Of a DNA stretch of 64,000 bases, positions 17,497 through 25,299 are shown one piece after another. The notes beneath the pieces were generated by a model. It searched no databases and had not been told where the DNA came from. It was given only the letters and a program-made list of their open reading frames with translations. Source of the DNA: Paraflavitalea devenefica. GTDB lineage: Bacteria > Bacteroidota > Bacteroidia > Chitinophagales > Chitinophagaceae. The DNA is taken from NCBI RefSeq assembly GCF_011759375.1, contig NZ_JAARML010000002.1:1736001-1800000 (forward strand). Direction: 5' to 3'. Position 1 is the stretch's first letter, and the number at the start of each line of letters is the position of its first letter. Both the position numbers and the translations under genes were made by a program.

Positions 17497-19380
17497 ATGA
17501 ATATAAAATCGTTATTGTACGTCCTGCTTTGCGGGTTGTTGTTTACGACGCCTGTTATCGCTGCGGATATCGCTACTGTGTTAAGTCCTGACGGACAAAT
17601 CAGTTTCCGCCTGTTTGTGGAGAACCATCAACTGTATTGCCATGCCAGTTTTCGCAACCAGCCGGTATTGGATAATACACCGGTGGTGGTATCCCTGGAT
17701 GGTAAAACCCTGACCCGTGATATTACAACGGGTAGTATAAAAACCTACACGATCAACGAACGTTACCCCTGGCTGGGTGTTCATGCGACGGCTGTTAACC
17801 ATTGCAACGGGGTCACTATTCCTGTACAACATGCTGTTGCTGCTTATACTATTGAGGTGCGGGTATTCAATAATGGGGTAGCCTTCAGGACGATTATTCC
17901 CGGTAAGCCGGAGCAACACCGGGTACCGGATGAAGCTACCGTTTTTGCCATACCTGCCGGTAGCACGCTGTGGTACCATGATATGGAAATACATTATGAA
18001 AGTGTGCATGCCAAAAAAGATATTGCACAGGTGCAGGCCGGTGAGTGGGCGGCTCCCCCTGCTACTTTTAAACTGCCCTGGGGCGGTTATGCTTCTATTA
18101 CAGAAGCCGACCTGCGCAATTATGCCGGTATGTCGTTACAGGCTGATGGGAAAAATGGTTTGATGATCCGCCTGCCACAGCACCAGCCTACTTCTTATCC
18201 CTATCGTTTGCGGTATAGTGCGGAGGATACTGCCCGGTTGAAGCAACCTGCTGCTGTTACGGGCACTATTACCACTCCCTGGCGTGTGGTGATGATGGGC
18301 GCTGATTTGGGTGCGATGGTGAATAATGATATGGTGCACAATCTTTGTCCGCCTCCTGATGCTGCTTTGTTTCCGCAAGGATTTAAAACATCCTGGGTAA
18401 AGCCGGGACGTGCGGTATGGAAATACCTGGATGGCGGTGGCGATGGCACACCGGAAGTAATGAAAAAGTTTACGGATGGGGCCGCCGCATTGGGCTTTGA
18501 GCACAATATTTTGGAAGGTTTCTGGTCAAGGTGGAGCGATGCCGATATACGGGACCTGGTTAATTATTCCCGCCAGAAAGGTGTGGGCATCTGGTTCTGG
18601 AAACATTCCAAAAGTCTGCGTGACCCTAAAGCAAGAGATTCTTTTTTCCGCAGGTGTCATGACCTCGGCGTGGCGGGCGCCAAGATAGATTTCTTTGATC
18701 ATGAAGCCAAAGAGGTGATTGACCTGTACCAGGCTATTTTAAAAGAAGCTGCACAATATAAGATCCTGTTGGATTTTCATGGCGCCAATAAGCCTACCGG
18801 ACAATTGCGTACCTGGCCCAATGAGTTGACCCTCGAATCTGTGAAAGGAATGGAATCAAGCAGACTGTTAGACAGGGCCACGCATGAAACGACGATCCCT
18901 TTCACCCGTTTGCTGGCAGGGCCGGCTGAATATACGGTGCTGCATTTTGGTGAGCGGCGGAAGAATACCACCTGGGCGCACCAGATTGCCAGTGCGGCTA
19001 TTGTAAGTTCACCACTGCTAACCTATGCGGCTCATCCGGAGAATATATTGGCCAACCCGGCGGTGGAGATCATTAAAAGCATACCCTCTGTTTGGGATGA
19101 AACGATTGTGTTGCCCGGATCGGCCATTGGTGAGCTGGCAGCTTTTGCACGTCGTAAAGGCAATACCTGGTTTGTAGCGGTGATGAATGGGGTGAGTGAA
19201 AGGTCGCTGAAGATATCGCTCAGCTTTTTGGGCAAGGGTAATTATAAGGCATTGGTAGCGCTGGACGATCCCGGTAATCCTGCTGCTGTTATTATGCAAC
19301 AGGAAATGTATAAGCAGGGTGATGCGATCATCTTACCCTTGCAAAGCGGGGGTGGGTATATTATGAAGCTGGAGCAATAA
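17497..19380 (+). CDS. GH97 glycosidase, probably retaining alpha-galactosidase type
   Basis: The ATG at 17497 gives MNIKSLLYVLLCGLLFTTPV, a good signal peptide; an in-frame TTG 24 nt earlier is less likely. 627 residues with the GH97 order: N-terminal beta-sandwich (VLSPDGQISFRLF), a barrel with GFWSRWSDADI and GAKIDFFDHEAKEVI, then DFHGANKPTG and RTWPNE. From memory of SusB, inverting members have His-x-Glu where this protein has His428-Gly-Ala, and retaining members use an Asp in the KIDFFD strand (here D398). The residues here therefore fit the retaining subfamily that includes alpha-galactosidases. It is transcribed divergently from the pectate-lyase-like gene. Confidence 0.82.
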   Translation: MNIKSLLYVLLCGLLFTTPVIAADIATVLSPDGQISFRLFVENHQLYCHASFRNQPVLDNTPVVVSLDGKTLTRDITTGSIKTYTINERYPWLGVHATAVNHCNGVTIPVQHAVAAYTIEVRVFNNGVAFRTIIPGKPEQHRVPDEATVFAIPAGSTLWYHDMEIHYESVHAKKDIAQVQAGEWAAPPATFKLPWGGYASITEADLRNYAGMSLQADGKNGLMIRLPQHQPTSYPYRLRYSAEDTARLKQPAAVTGTITTPWRVVMMGADLGAMVNNDMVHNLCPPPDAALFPQGFKTSWVKPGRAVWKYLDGGGDGTPEVMKKFTDGAAALGFEHNILEGFWSRWSDADIRDLVNYSRQKGVGIWFWKHSKSLRDPKARDSFFRRCHDLGVAGAKIDFFDHEAKEVIDLYQAILKEAAQYKILLDFHGANKPTGQLRTWPNELTLESVKGMESSRLLDRATHETTIPFTRLLAGPAEYTVLHFGERRKNTTWAHQIASAAIVSSPLLTYAAHPENILANPAVEIIKSIPSVWDETIVLPGSAIGELAAFARRKGNTWFVAVMNGVSERSLKISLSFLGKGNYKALVALDDPGNPAAVIMQQEMYKQGDAIILPLQSGGGYIMKLEQ

Positions 19381-19387
19381 CGATGTT

Positions 19388-19411
19388 CCGGTTCGTGAGG
19401 ACACGAACCGG
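19388..19411. repeat. Perfect 10-bp inverted repeat after GH97
   Basis: CCGGTTCGTG (19388-19397) and CACGAACCGG (19402-19411) flank a 4-nt loop, 8 nt after the GH97 stop. There is no U-tract, so it is not a classic intrinsic terminator; it may protect the 3' end of the mRNA or be a protein site. Confidence 0.55.
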
Positions 19412-19456
19412 TGCGCGTGAGTCGTAACAAGAATTGTTTAAACTGTACATTGCTAT

Positions 19457-21508
19457 ATGAATAAGATGGTTTGTTGTAAACGTTTTTTGACAGGCGTTGC
19501 TTTGCTATTAACACATGGCCTGATGGCGCAATCACCGGCCCAACAGGACCGCTGGGCGATCCAGCCGGACGGCAGTATCCTGTGGACGGTGAACGGCCGG
19601 TTGCCACACCGTGATCATATTGAGATGAGCGGGGAGAAGGTTTCCCTGTGGGTACAATACGGGGTAGACACCAGTGGCAAGTTATCCCTTAACCGCACGA
19701 TGGTATTCCCCACTTTCCGGTTGTTGCCACAACGCACGATTGCCAGTATGACGTATAATGTGACTGATTACTATCTGCCGCGTTTCCTGATCAATGACCG
19801 GTTACTGAAAGCCGGTGTATATAATGCCGCGGTGGCGGAAGATATGCCGGAGCAGGTGATCAGTATACGTCATAAAGGGATTATGGAGGTGATCAGTACG
19901 ATCGGAAGAAATAAAGATGTTTTACTGAAACGGACTTTATTCCCTTCTGTAGAAAAACCGGTAGCCCTGGAAAAATGGGTGTTTGTGAATACCGGTAAGC
20001 AAGCTGTGAAGATTGAGATGGAATACCTGCAACGCGTGGTGAAGCCTGCTGCTGAACGCACCACGCCTGCACAACACAGTTTTGTGGTATCTACGATTGG
20101 TGAAGGATTGAAAACGGTAGCGCCCGGCGACTCGGTAACGTTTGCTCTTAGCTACCAGGCTGTACGGAAAGATGCTGTTCCCGCAGTGGCCAATGTGCCG
20201 GCCGAAGAGCAGGGTAGGCGGCAACGCGTAACCGATATCCTGTCGAAGCTGCAACTGGAAACACCGGATGAGATGCTGAACACTGCTTTTGCCTTTGCCA
20301 AGATCAGGGCTACGGAAAGTATTTATCTTACCAAAGGTGGTTACCTGCATGGTCCGGGCGGACTGCGTTATTATGCGGCTATCTGGGCCAATGACCAGGC
20401 TGAATATATTAATCCTTTCTTTGCTTTCCTGGGTGATGAGGTAGGCAATAAATCGGCCATGAATGCTTACCGCTGGTTTGCCCGCTATATGAACCCGGAT
20501 TATAAACCTATTCCCAGTTCCATTATTGCCGAAGGCGATGGTACCTGGCATGGCGCCAAAGACCGGGGCGATATGGCGATGATCGCTTATGGGGCCGGTC
20601 GGTATGCATTGGCTTATGGGAATACGGATTCGGCCAAAGTATTGTGGCCATTGATAGAATGGTGCCTGGAATACCTGCGCCGGCAGGTGAATGAACAGGG
20701 CGTGGTTAAGTCCAACAGTGATGAACTGGAAGGCCGTTTCCCGGCGGGTAAGGCTAACCTAAATACCAGTATTTTGTATTATGATGCGTTGCGTTCGGCC
20801 GTGATGCTGGGCAAACAGTTGGCGGTACCGAAAGCGCAACTGACGAAGTACCAGCAGGAGGCTACCGTACTACGTGCTAATATTGATCAATACTTTGGCG
20901 CTACTGTGGAAGGGTTTAAAACTTATCGTTATTATGAGGGGAATGATACGTTGCGCGCCTGGATATGTTCCCCGCTGATCGTGGATATTTTTGACCGTAA
21001 GGAAGGGACGATTGCTGCTTTGTTCTCTCCACGCCTGTGGACAGAAGACGGGCTGGCATCCCTGGCTGGTAATAAGACTTTCTGGGACCGTTCTACCCTG
21101 TATGCCCTGCGTGGTGTATTTGCGGCCGGTGAAACCCAGAAGGCTTTTGACTACCTGCAATATTATTCACGCCGCCGGTTGCTGGGCGAGCATGTACCTT
21201 ATGCCGTGGAGGCCTACCCGGAGGGTAACCAACGCCACCTGTCGGCAGAAAGCGGTCTTTACTGCCGTATTTATACAGAGGGTATGTTTGGCATGCGTCC
21301 TACCGGGTTGAACAGCTTTGACTGTACGCCGCACCTGCCGGCAGGCTGGAATAAGATGGCCCTGCGCAAGGTGTATGCTTTCGGCCATGTATTTGACCTG
21401 GAAGTGTTGCGGGCTGCCAATGGCAAGCTGGATGTTGTGATCAGTAACGAGGGGAAGACGAAGAAGTATACTATCAGGGAAGGAGCTACGCTTACTGTAA
21501 TACTCTGA
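19457..21508 (+). CDS. Exported six-hairpin (alpha/alpha barrel) glycosidase
   Basis: 683 residues with a signal peptide (about 1-24, ending MAQS). The N-terminal 230 residues look like a beta-sandwich; from about 260 on an (alpha/alpha)6 barrel is suggested by YAAIWANDQAEYINPFFAFLG, AEGDGTWHGAKDRGDMAMIAYGAGRY read in short pieces, and NSDELEGRFPAGKANLNT. A small beta domain closes the protein. Acidic residues in WANDQAE and SDELEGR are candidate catalytic groups. The fold is shared by GH15, 37, 63, 65, 78, 95 and others, and I cannot choose between them. Its neighbours (GH97, GH28) point to plant polysaccharide side chains. Confidence 0.6.
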   Translation: MNKMVCCKRFLTGVALLLTHGLMAQSPAQQDRWAIQPDGSILWTVNGRLPHRDHIEMSGEKVSLWVQYGVDTSGKLSLNRTMVFPTFRLLPQRTIASMTYNVTDYYLPRFLINDRLLKAGVYNAAVAEDMPEQVISIRHKGIMEVISTIGRNKDVLLKRTLFPSVEKPVALEKWVFVNTGKQAVKIEMEYLQRVVKPAAERTTPAQHSFVVSTIGEGLKTVAPGDSVTFALSYQAVRKDAVPAVANVPAEEQGRRQRVTDILSKLQLETPDEMLNTAFAFAKIRATESIYLTKGGYLHGPGGLRYYAAIWANDQAEYINPFFAFLGDEVGNKSAMNAYRWFARYMNPDYKPIPSSIIAEGDGTWHGAKDRGDMAMIAYGAGRYALAYGNTDSAKVLWPLIEWCLEYLRRQVNEQGVVKSNSDELEGRFPAGKANLNTSILYYDALRSAVMLGKQLAVPKAQLTKYQQEATVLRANIDQYFGATVEGFKTYRYYEGNDTLRAWICSPLIVDIFDRKEGTIAALFSPRLWTEDGLASLAGNKTFWDRSTLYALRGVFAAGETQKAFDYLQYYSRRRLLGEHVPYAVEAYPEGNQRHLSAESGLYCRIYTEGMFGMRPTGLNSFDCTPHLPAGWNKMALRKVYAFGHVFDLEVLRAANGKLDVVISNEGKTKKYTIREGATLTVIL

Positions 21509-21574
21509 GGTCCGAAGTCTGAAGCTGGAATTGATGGTCAGACCTCAGACTTCGTACTTCCGGCTTCAGACTTC
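21505..21574. repeat. Heptad array 1 (7-nt period, inverted halves)
   Basis: Reading in sevens from 21505 gives CTGAGGT, CCGAAGT, CTGAAGC, then two diverged units, then AGACCTC, AGACTTC, GTACTTC, CGGCTTC, AGACTTC. The second half is the inverse of the first, so the RNA can fold into a long hairpin (GAAGTCTGAAGC at 21514-21525 pairs exactly with 21563-21574). It begins at the stop codon of the six-hairpin gene. Confidence 0.7.
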
Positions 21575-21638
21575 TGTATCCCGGTAAAATCCGTTAGCTT
21601 TAAACAGTTTATTTTGTATAAAACTGAAACTGTAAGCT

Positions 21639-22814
21639 ATGCACAGAAGGAATTTTCTGAAAACATCCGGTATTGCGGCCTTACCCACTTTAGCTACCAC
21701 CTTTCCTTTCGGCGGGGCAGCCGCTGTGAACGGTCGCACAGATAAGCAGACGCCTGTTTATTTTTATTTTGATGGTATTAAGTATGACACTGCCGGGTAT
21801 TTGAACAAGTTGCAACAGCTTAACAACGCTGCTGCCATAGAACCTGACTTCTATGGGGAAGGCGGGGTAGTGGAGGCCCTGGAAAAGCAATTTATAACAG
21901 CTACGGGCAAGCAGGCAGCTATTTATATGCCTTCGGGTACAATGGCCAACCAACTGGCCATTGCTGTATTGAGTGGCGAAAATACCAAGGTGTTTGTACA
22001 GGAAACGAGCCATGTATACCGGGATGAGGCAGATGCGGCGCAATCGATACATAACAAAAGGCTGATCCCTTTGGCGCCCAATGAAGCGGTTTTTACACTG
22101 GAGACGTTACAGGCGGCTATTAAGTACCATGATGAGGGAGAGGTGTTTAAAAGTGGTATCGGCGCGGTGTCTATTGAGAACCCGGTGCGCCGTGGGGATG
22201 GCGCCTGTATGCCTATAGAAGAGATCCGTAAGATATCGGCTTACTGCCGGGAGAAGGGGTATAAGCTGCACCTGGATGGCGCCCGCCTGCATATGGCGGC
22301 GGCCTTTACAGGGACTTCCGTTGCAGAATATGCCAAACATTTCGATACGGTATATATATCCCTCTACAAGTATTTAGGCGCCCTGGGTGGCGCTATGCTG
22401 TGCGGCGATAAGGTAGTAATAGATAAAATGCGGCACCTGATCAAGGTGCATGGCGGCGCGGTGTACCAGAATTGGATCAATGCAGCGATGGCCTTGCATC
22501 ACCTCAATGGTCTTGATGAGCGGCTGAAGACGATGGCTAAAAAATCGGCAGACCTCTTTGCTGCCTTGAACCAGTTGCCCGGCTGTACCGTTACACCGGT
22601 AAAGAACGGCAGTAATATTTTTTATTTACAGACTGCCAAAGGCATTGATGCCAATAAACTGTGGGAAACGCTGGACAAAAAGCATAATATCCATGTGTGG
22701 CGCCGGCCGGGCAGCGATACTGTCAAGTTATTCGTGAATGAAACATTGCTGGCGCGCGATAATAGCAGCCTGGTCGCTGCTTTTAAAGAGGCGCTGGCTA
22801 CAGCCAAAGTATAA
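21639..22814 (+). CDS. Tat-exported threonine-aldolase-like PLP enzyme
   Basis: 391 residues of the beta-eliminating lyase/threonine aldolase family (PF01212). Seen: IYMPSGTMANQLAI (PLP phosphate region), HLDGARLHMAA with the PLP-ring Asp, and SLYKYLGALGG with the Schiff-base Lys244. Such enzymes split L-threonine or related beta-hydroxy amino acids into glycine plus aldehyde. The N-terminus MHRRNFLKTSGIAALPTLAT has a consensus twin-arginine motif (RRNFLK) and a hydrophobic segment, so the holoenzyme is probably exported folded with its PLP. That is unusual for the family, which is mostly cytosolic. It is a single gene ahead of a bidirectional terminator. Confidence 0.8.
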   Translation: MHRRNFLKTSGIAALPTLATTFPFGGAAAVNGRTDKQTPVYFYFDGIKYDTAGYLNKLQQLNNAAAIEPDFYGEGGVVEALEKQFITATGKQAAIYMPSGTMANQLAIAVLSGENTKVFVQETSHVYRDEADAAQSIHNKRLIPLAPNEAVFTLETLQAAIKYHDEGEVFKSGIGAVSIENPVRRGDGACMPIEEIRKISAYCREKGYKLHLDGARLHMAAAFTGTSVAEYAKHFDTVYISLYKYLGALGGAMLCGDKVVIDKMRHLIKVHGGAVYQNWINAAMALHHLNGLDERLKTMAKKSADLFAALNQLPGCTVTPVKNGSNIFYLQTAKGIDANKLWETLDKKHNIHVWRRPGSDTVKLFVNETLLARDNSSLVAAFKEALATAKV

Positions 22815-22833
22815 TTATTTAAGCTGAAACAGG

Positions 22834-22864
22834 AAGGCCGGTCCTCTATAGCGGGACCGGCCTT
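22834..22864. terminator. Bidirectional terminator between convergent genes
   Basis: AAGGCCGGTCC (22834-22844) pairs perfectly with GGACCGGCCTT (22854-22864), with flanking A and T runs. It lies between the aldolase stop (22814, +) and the DUF1735 stop (22870, -) and can serve both. Confidence 0.8.
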
Positions 22865-22869
22865 TGGTT

Positions 22870-23763
22870 TTATAGTTTTACTACTTTTTCCGTAATGATC
22901 CGTGTTGGTCCCGGTTGGGGATAGCCATATTTTAACCAGAAGGTTTTTGTGGCGGGGTCATACGTGTTATTGTAAGTAGCGTCTCCACCCATGGCAGCTA
23001 CTGTAGCTGTAGTACCTGAAGTGCCTGATCCGGGTACAATGCTTACTGTATTATCGGCATTGATGGTAAGGACTATATTGACACCGGATAAGTCTCCTAA
23101 TGTTTTCGATACACTGGTGGGCCCAGCGGTGCTTAGATAATCTTCATGGTCAATATCCCGGGGAACTGTGGGGTGTTGAAAATAGCCGGTAGCATAGTAA
23201 TTGCCTTCAAATTCGTTTTTCACACCAATAGCTACGATGCCTGATTTCAGGTTGCCGCTGATGGTGTAACCTGATTTGTCCACCGCGCTGATCTCATAGC
23301 CCAGCGCCCAGGTGTCGCCCAGGAATGCGGAGGGTTTGATTTTCACCTGCAGGTAGGCCGTGTTGGAGCCTCTTGGTATGGTTACCATGCCGCTGGCATT
23401 GACTACTGTGAACATGGCAGCAGTGGGAACCTTGTAATCGGTGCCATTGGCTGTATTGTAATCGGTGACCAGGGAGTTCTTCTGTGTCAGGGTCACCTGG
23501 AGGTCTTCCGTAGCCGGGCCGGCCGTAGACAAGTTGACCGGGATGAGGTTGAAGGTAGTATCAAGGTTGCTGTTATCGAAAGATAAGACAAGGAACTGGT
23601 TGGCTGAACTGGTCGATAACGCTACTTCCACCATTTTGGGCTGGCTGCTATTGCGAACAGACTGTATCCGGCCATCATCAAATTCCTCGTCCTTCAGGCA
23701 ACTCACCATGCCCAGTGAGAGGAGTAGCGCCAGCAGGTATGTTAATTTTATTGATCGTTTCAT
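22870..23763 (-). CDS. DUF1735-containing surface lipoprotein (PUL component)
   Basis: 297 residues. Lipoprotein signal with lipobox-like MVSC (Cys22). The DUF1735 pattern follows: a beta-sandwich with NLSTAGPATEDLQVTLT, then LVTDYNTANGTDYKVP and a closing GSNTAYLQVKIKPS. The last 100 residues form a second domain with GNYYATGYFQHP. Proteins of this type sit next to SusD on the outer surface and are thought to bind glycan. It is the third gene of the susC-susD operon, 25 nt after the SusD stop. Confidence 0.82.
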   Translation of the reverse strand: MKRSIKLTYLLALLLSLGMVSCLKDEEFDDGRIQSVRNSSQPKMVEVALSTSSANQFLVLSFDNSNLDTTFNLIPVNLSTAGPATEDLQVTLTQKNSLVTDYNTANGTDYKVPTAAMFTVVNASGMVTIPRGSNTAYLQVKIKPSAFLGDTWALGYEISAVDKSGYTISGNLKSGIVAIGVKNEFEGNYYATGYFQHPTVPRDIDHEDYLSTAGPTSVSKTLGDLSGVNIVLTINADNTVSIVPGSGTSGTTATVAAMGGDATYNNTYDPATKTFWLKYGYPQPGPTRIITEKVVKL

Positions 23764-23788
23764 AATAGTTTTTTTTGGGTAAGTGTGA

Positions 23789-25279
23789 TTATGGTTGCCA
23801 GAATAGTTTGGAGGTAAACTGGTTCTGTGCTCCCTGGGCGTTTACGTTCGTGCTGTTGGTCGTGTATTCGGTTTGCGGATACAGCAACCGTACCGGAAGG
23901 GCGTTGGACAGTCTGCCGGGATTCACAGAGATATATCCTGTATTGGGGATCATGTTCAGTCTGCGCAGATCGCTCCAGGCTTCCAGGGGATCAATACCAG
24001 CCAGTGCAATGTATTTCTGGTAGGTTATGAATTTTGCCCTGGTGGCGGCTGTGCCTCCTGCATTGTTCCAGTCGGCAATGGTGGCATTGTCCATATAGGT
24101 ATTGGCTGCACTAACGGCGTTGGGAACACCCAGCCAGGTAAAAGATTCCCTCACAGCAGCTTCATACGCAGCTTTTGCATCGCCGGGCATCCAGCCGCGG
24201 GCGATCGCTTCCGCTTCCAGGAACATACTTACAAAGGATGGGAGTATCCATTGGTCCTGCGCAGAGCTTCCTGCCAGCCCGGGACCCATAGCCGAGCTAT
24301 TGGCGCCAAAGGGGTTCCCGGTTACCAGGCCGTATACAGCACCCGTAATGGGTCCGCCTGCTGCGGGTGGTTTGAAGTACCGGGAGAGCCGTGGGTCGGT
24401 GGTGGCCGTAAGCAGGCTTACGAAATAATCGTTGGCGCGGGTGCTGGTGCTGGCATCTGCTCCGGTAGGAGTAAGACCGTAGTTGGCATAGAAGGGCGAT
24501 TGTTTGTTGGTCGAATTTACATAGCCCGGGTTCACATCAATGGATTCTCCGGCATGGAGCACACCACCTGCATTGATAATTTTCGTGATCTCTGTGGCAG
24601 GATTAAAGCCCGACATCTGTGACTGCCTGATCTGCATCCGCAGCTTTAATGTATTGGCAAATTTGATCCATAGTTCTGTGTCGCCCCCATTGACGATGTC
24701 TACAGCCGTGAAGGAAGACGTAGGCGTTTCATTGAGGTAAATGATAGCCGAATCCAGGCTTTGTTGCAATGCGGCATAGACATCAGCGGCATTGTCATAA
24801 GCTGGTTGTGTATACTGGTCGTTCAGGAATGCCTGGGAGTAAGGTATATTGCCAAAAATATCTACTAGGTCCTGGAATAACCTGGCTGATAGTATCATGG
24901 CGGCGCCTGCCAGTACAGGATCCCCTTTTGCCTGCGCTTTTACTTTTACGCGGTTCAGGTCAAAGAGCACGTTGTAGTGATTTTGCCACAGCGGGTCGCC
25001 GAAAGTAAAATCAACATTGTAGGTAGTTTCATCCTGCTGGATGGCAAAGTCGCCGGGCGCTGCCCAGTAACCCAACCAGTTTTCAAGAAACCGGAAATTG
25101 CCGCTGGCCTGCCTGGCCCCGGTGGCATGCGCCGCCTGCGGGAAGATCAGTTCCGGTGTAATGTTATCGTCCGTTACGCGGTTGGGGTCTTTGTTTACAT
25201 CCAGGTAACTCTTTTTACACCCCGCGAAAGCGATAGCCGATAGCAGGAGAATGAGTAATTTATTATGTAAGAGTTTCAT
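23789..25279 (-). CDS. SusD/RagB-family glycan-binding lipoprotein
   Basis: The ATG at 25279 gives MKLLHNKLLILLLSAIAFAG followed by C, a typical lipoprotein signal, 20 nt after the SusC stop; the longer open frame upstream is antisense-like text inside susC and is not used. 496 residues with SYLDVNKDPN at the mature N-terminus, FQDLVDIFGNIPYSQAF, and the C-terminal KYIALAGIDPLEAWSDLRR that marks the SusD-like_2 branch (TPR fold). It caps the SusC barrel on the cell surface and delivers oligosaccharide. The substrate is not readable from the sequence. Confidence 0.88.
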   Translation of the reverse strand: MKLLHNKLLILLLSAIAFAGCKKSYLDVNKDPNRVTDDNITPELIFPQAAHATGARQASGNFRFLENWLGYWAAPGDFAIQQDETTYNVDFTFGDPLWQNHYNVLFDLNRVKVKAQAKGDPVLAGAAMILSARLFQDLVDIFGNIPYSQAFLNDQYTQPAYDNAADVYAALQQSLDSAIIYLNETPTSSFTAVDIVNGGDTELWIKFANTLKLRMQIRQSQMSGFNPATEITKIINAGGVLHAGESIDVNPGYVNSTNKQSPFYANYGLTPTGADASTSTRANDYFVSLLTATTDPRLSRYFKPPAAGGPITGAVYGLVTGNPFGANSSAMGPGLAGSSAQDQWILPSFVSMFLEAEAIARGWMPGDAKAAYEAAVRESFTWLGVPNAVSAANTYMDNATIADWNNAGGTAATRAKFITYQKYIALAGIDPLEAWSDLRRLNMIPNTGYISVNPGRLSNALPVRLLYPQTEYTTNSTNVNAQGAQNQFTSKLFWQP

Positions 25280-25299
25280 TGTAATCAGTTTTAGATGGA

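Noticed and set aside
21505..21574. Insertion sequence remnant
   Set aside because: There is no transposase fragment or target duplication; the 7-nt periodicity explains the structure better.
23873..24622. A 249-codon open frame on the + strand
   Set aside because: Antisense to the SusD gene; low-complexity composition and no fold signal.
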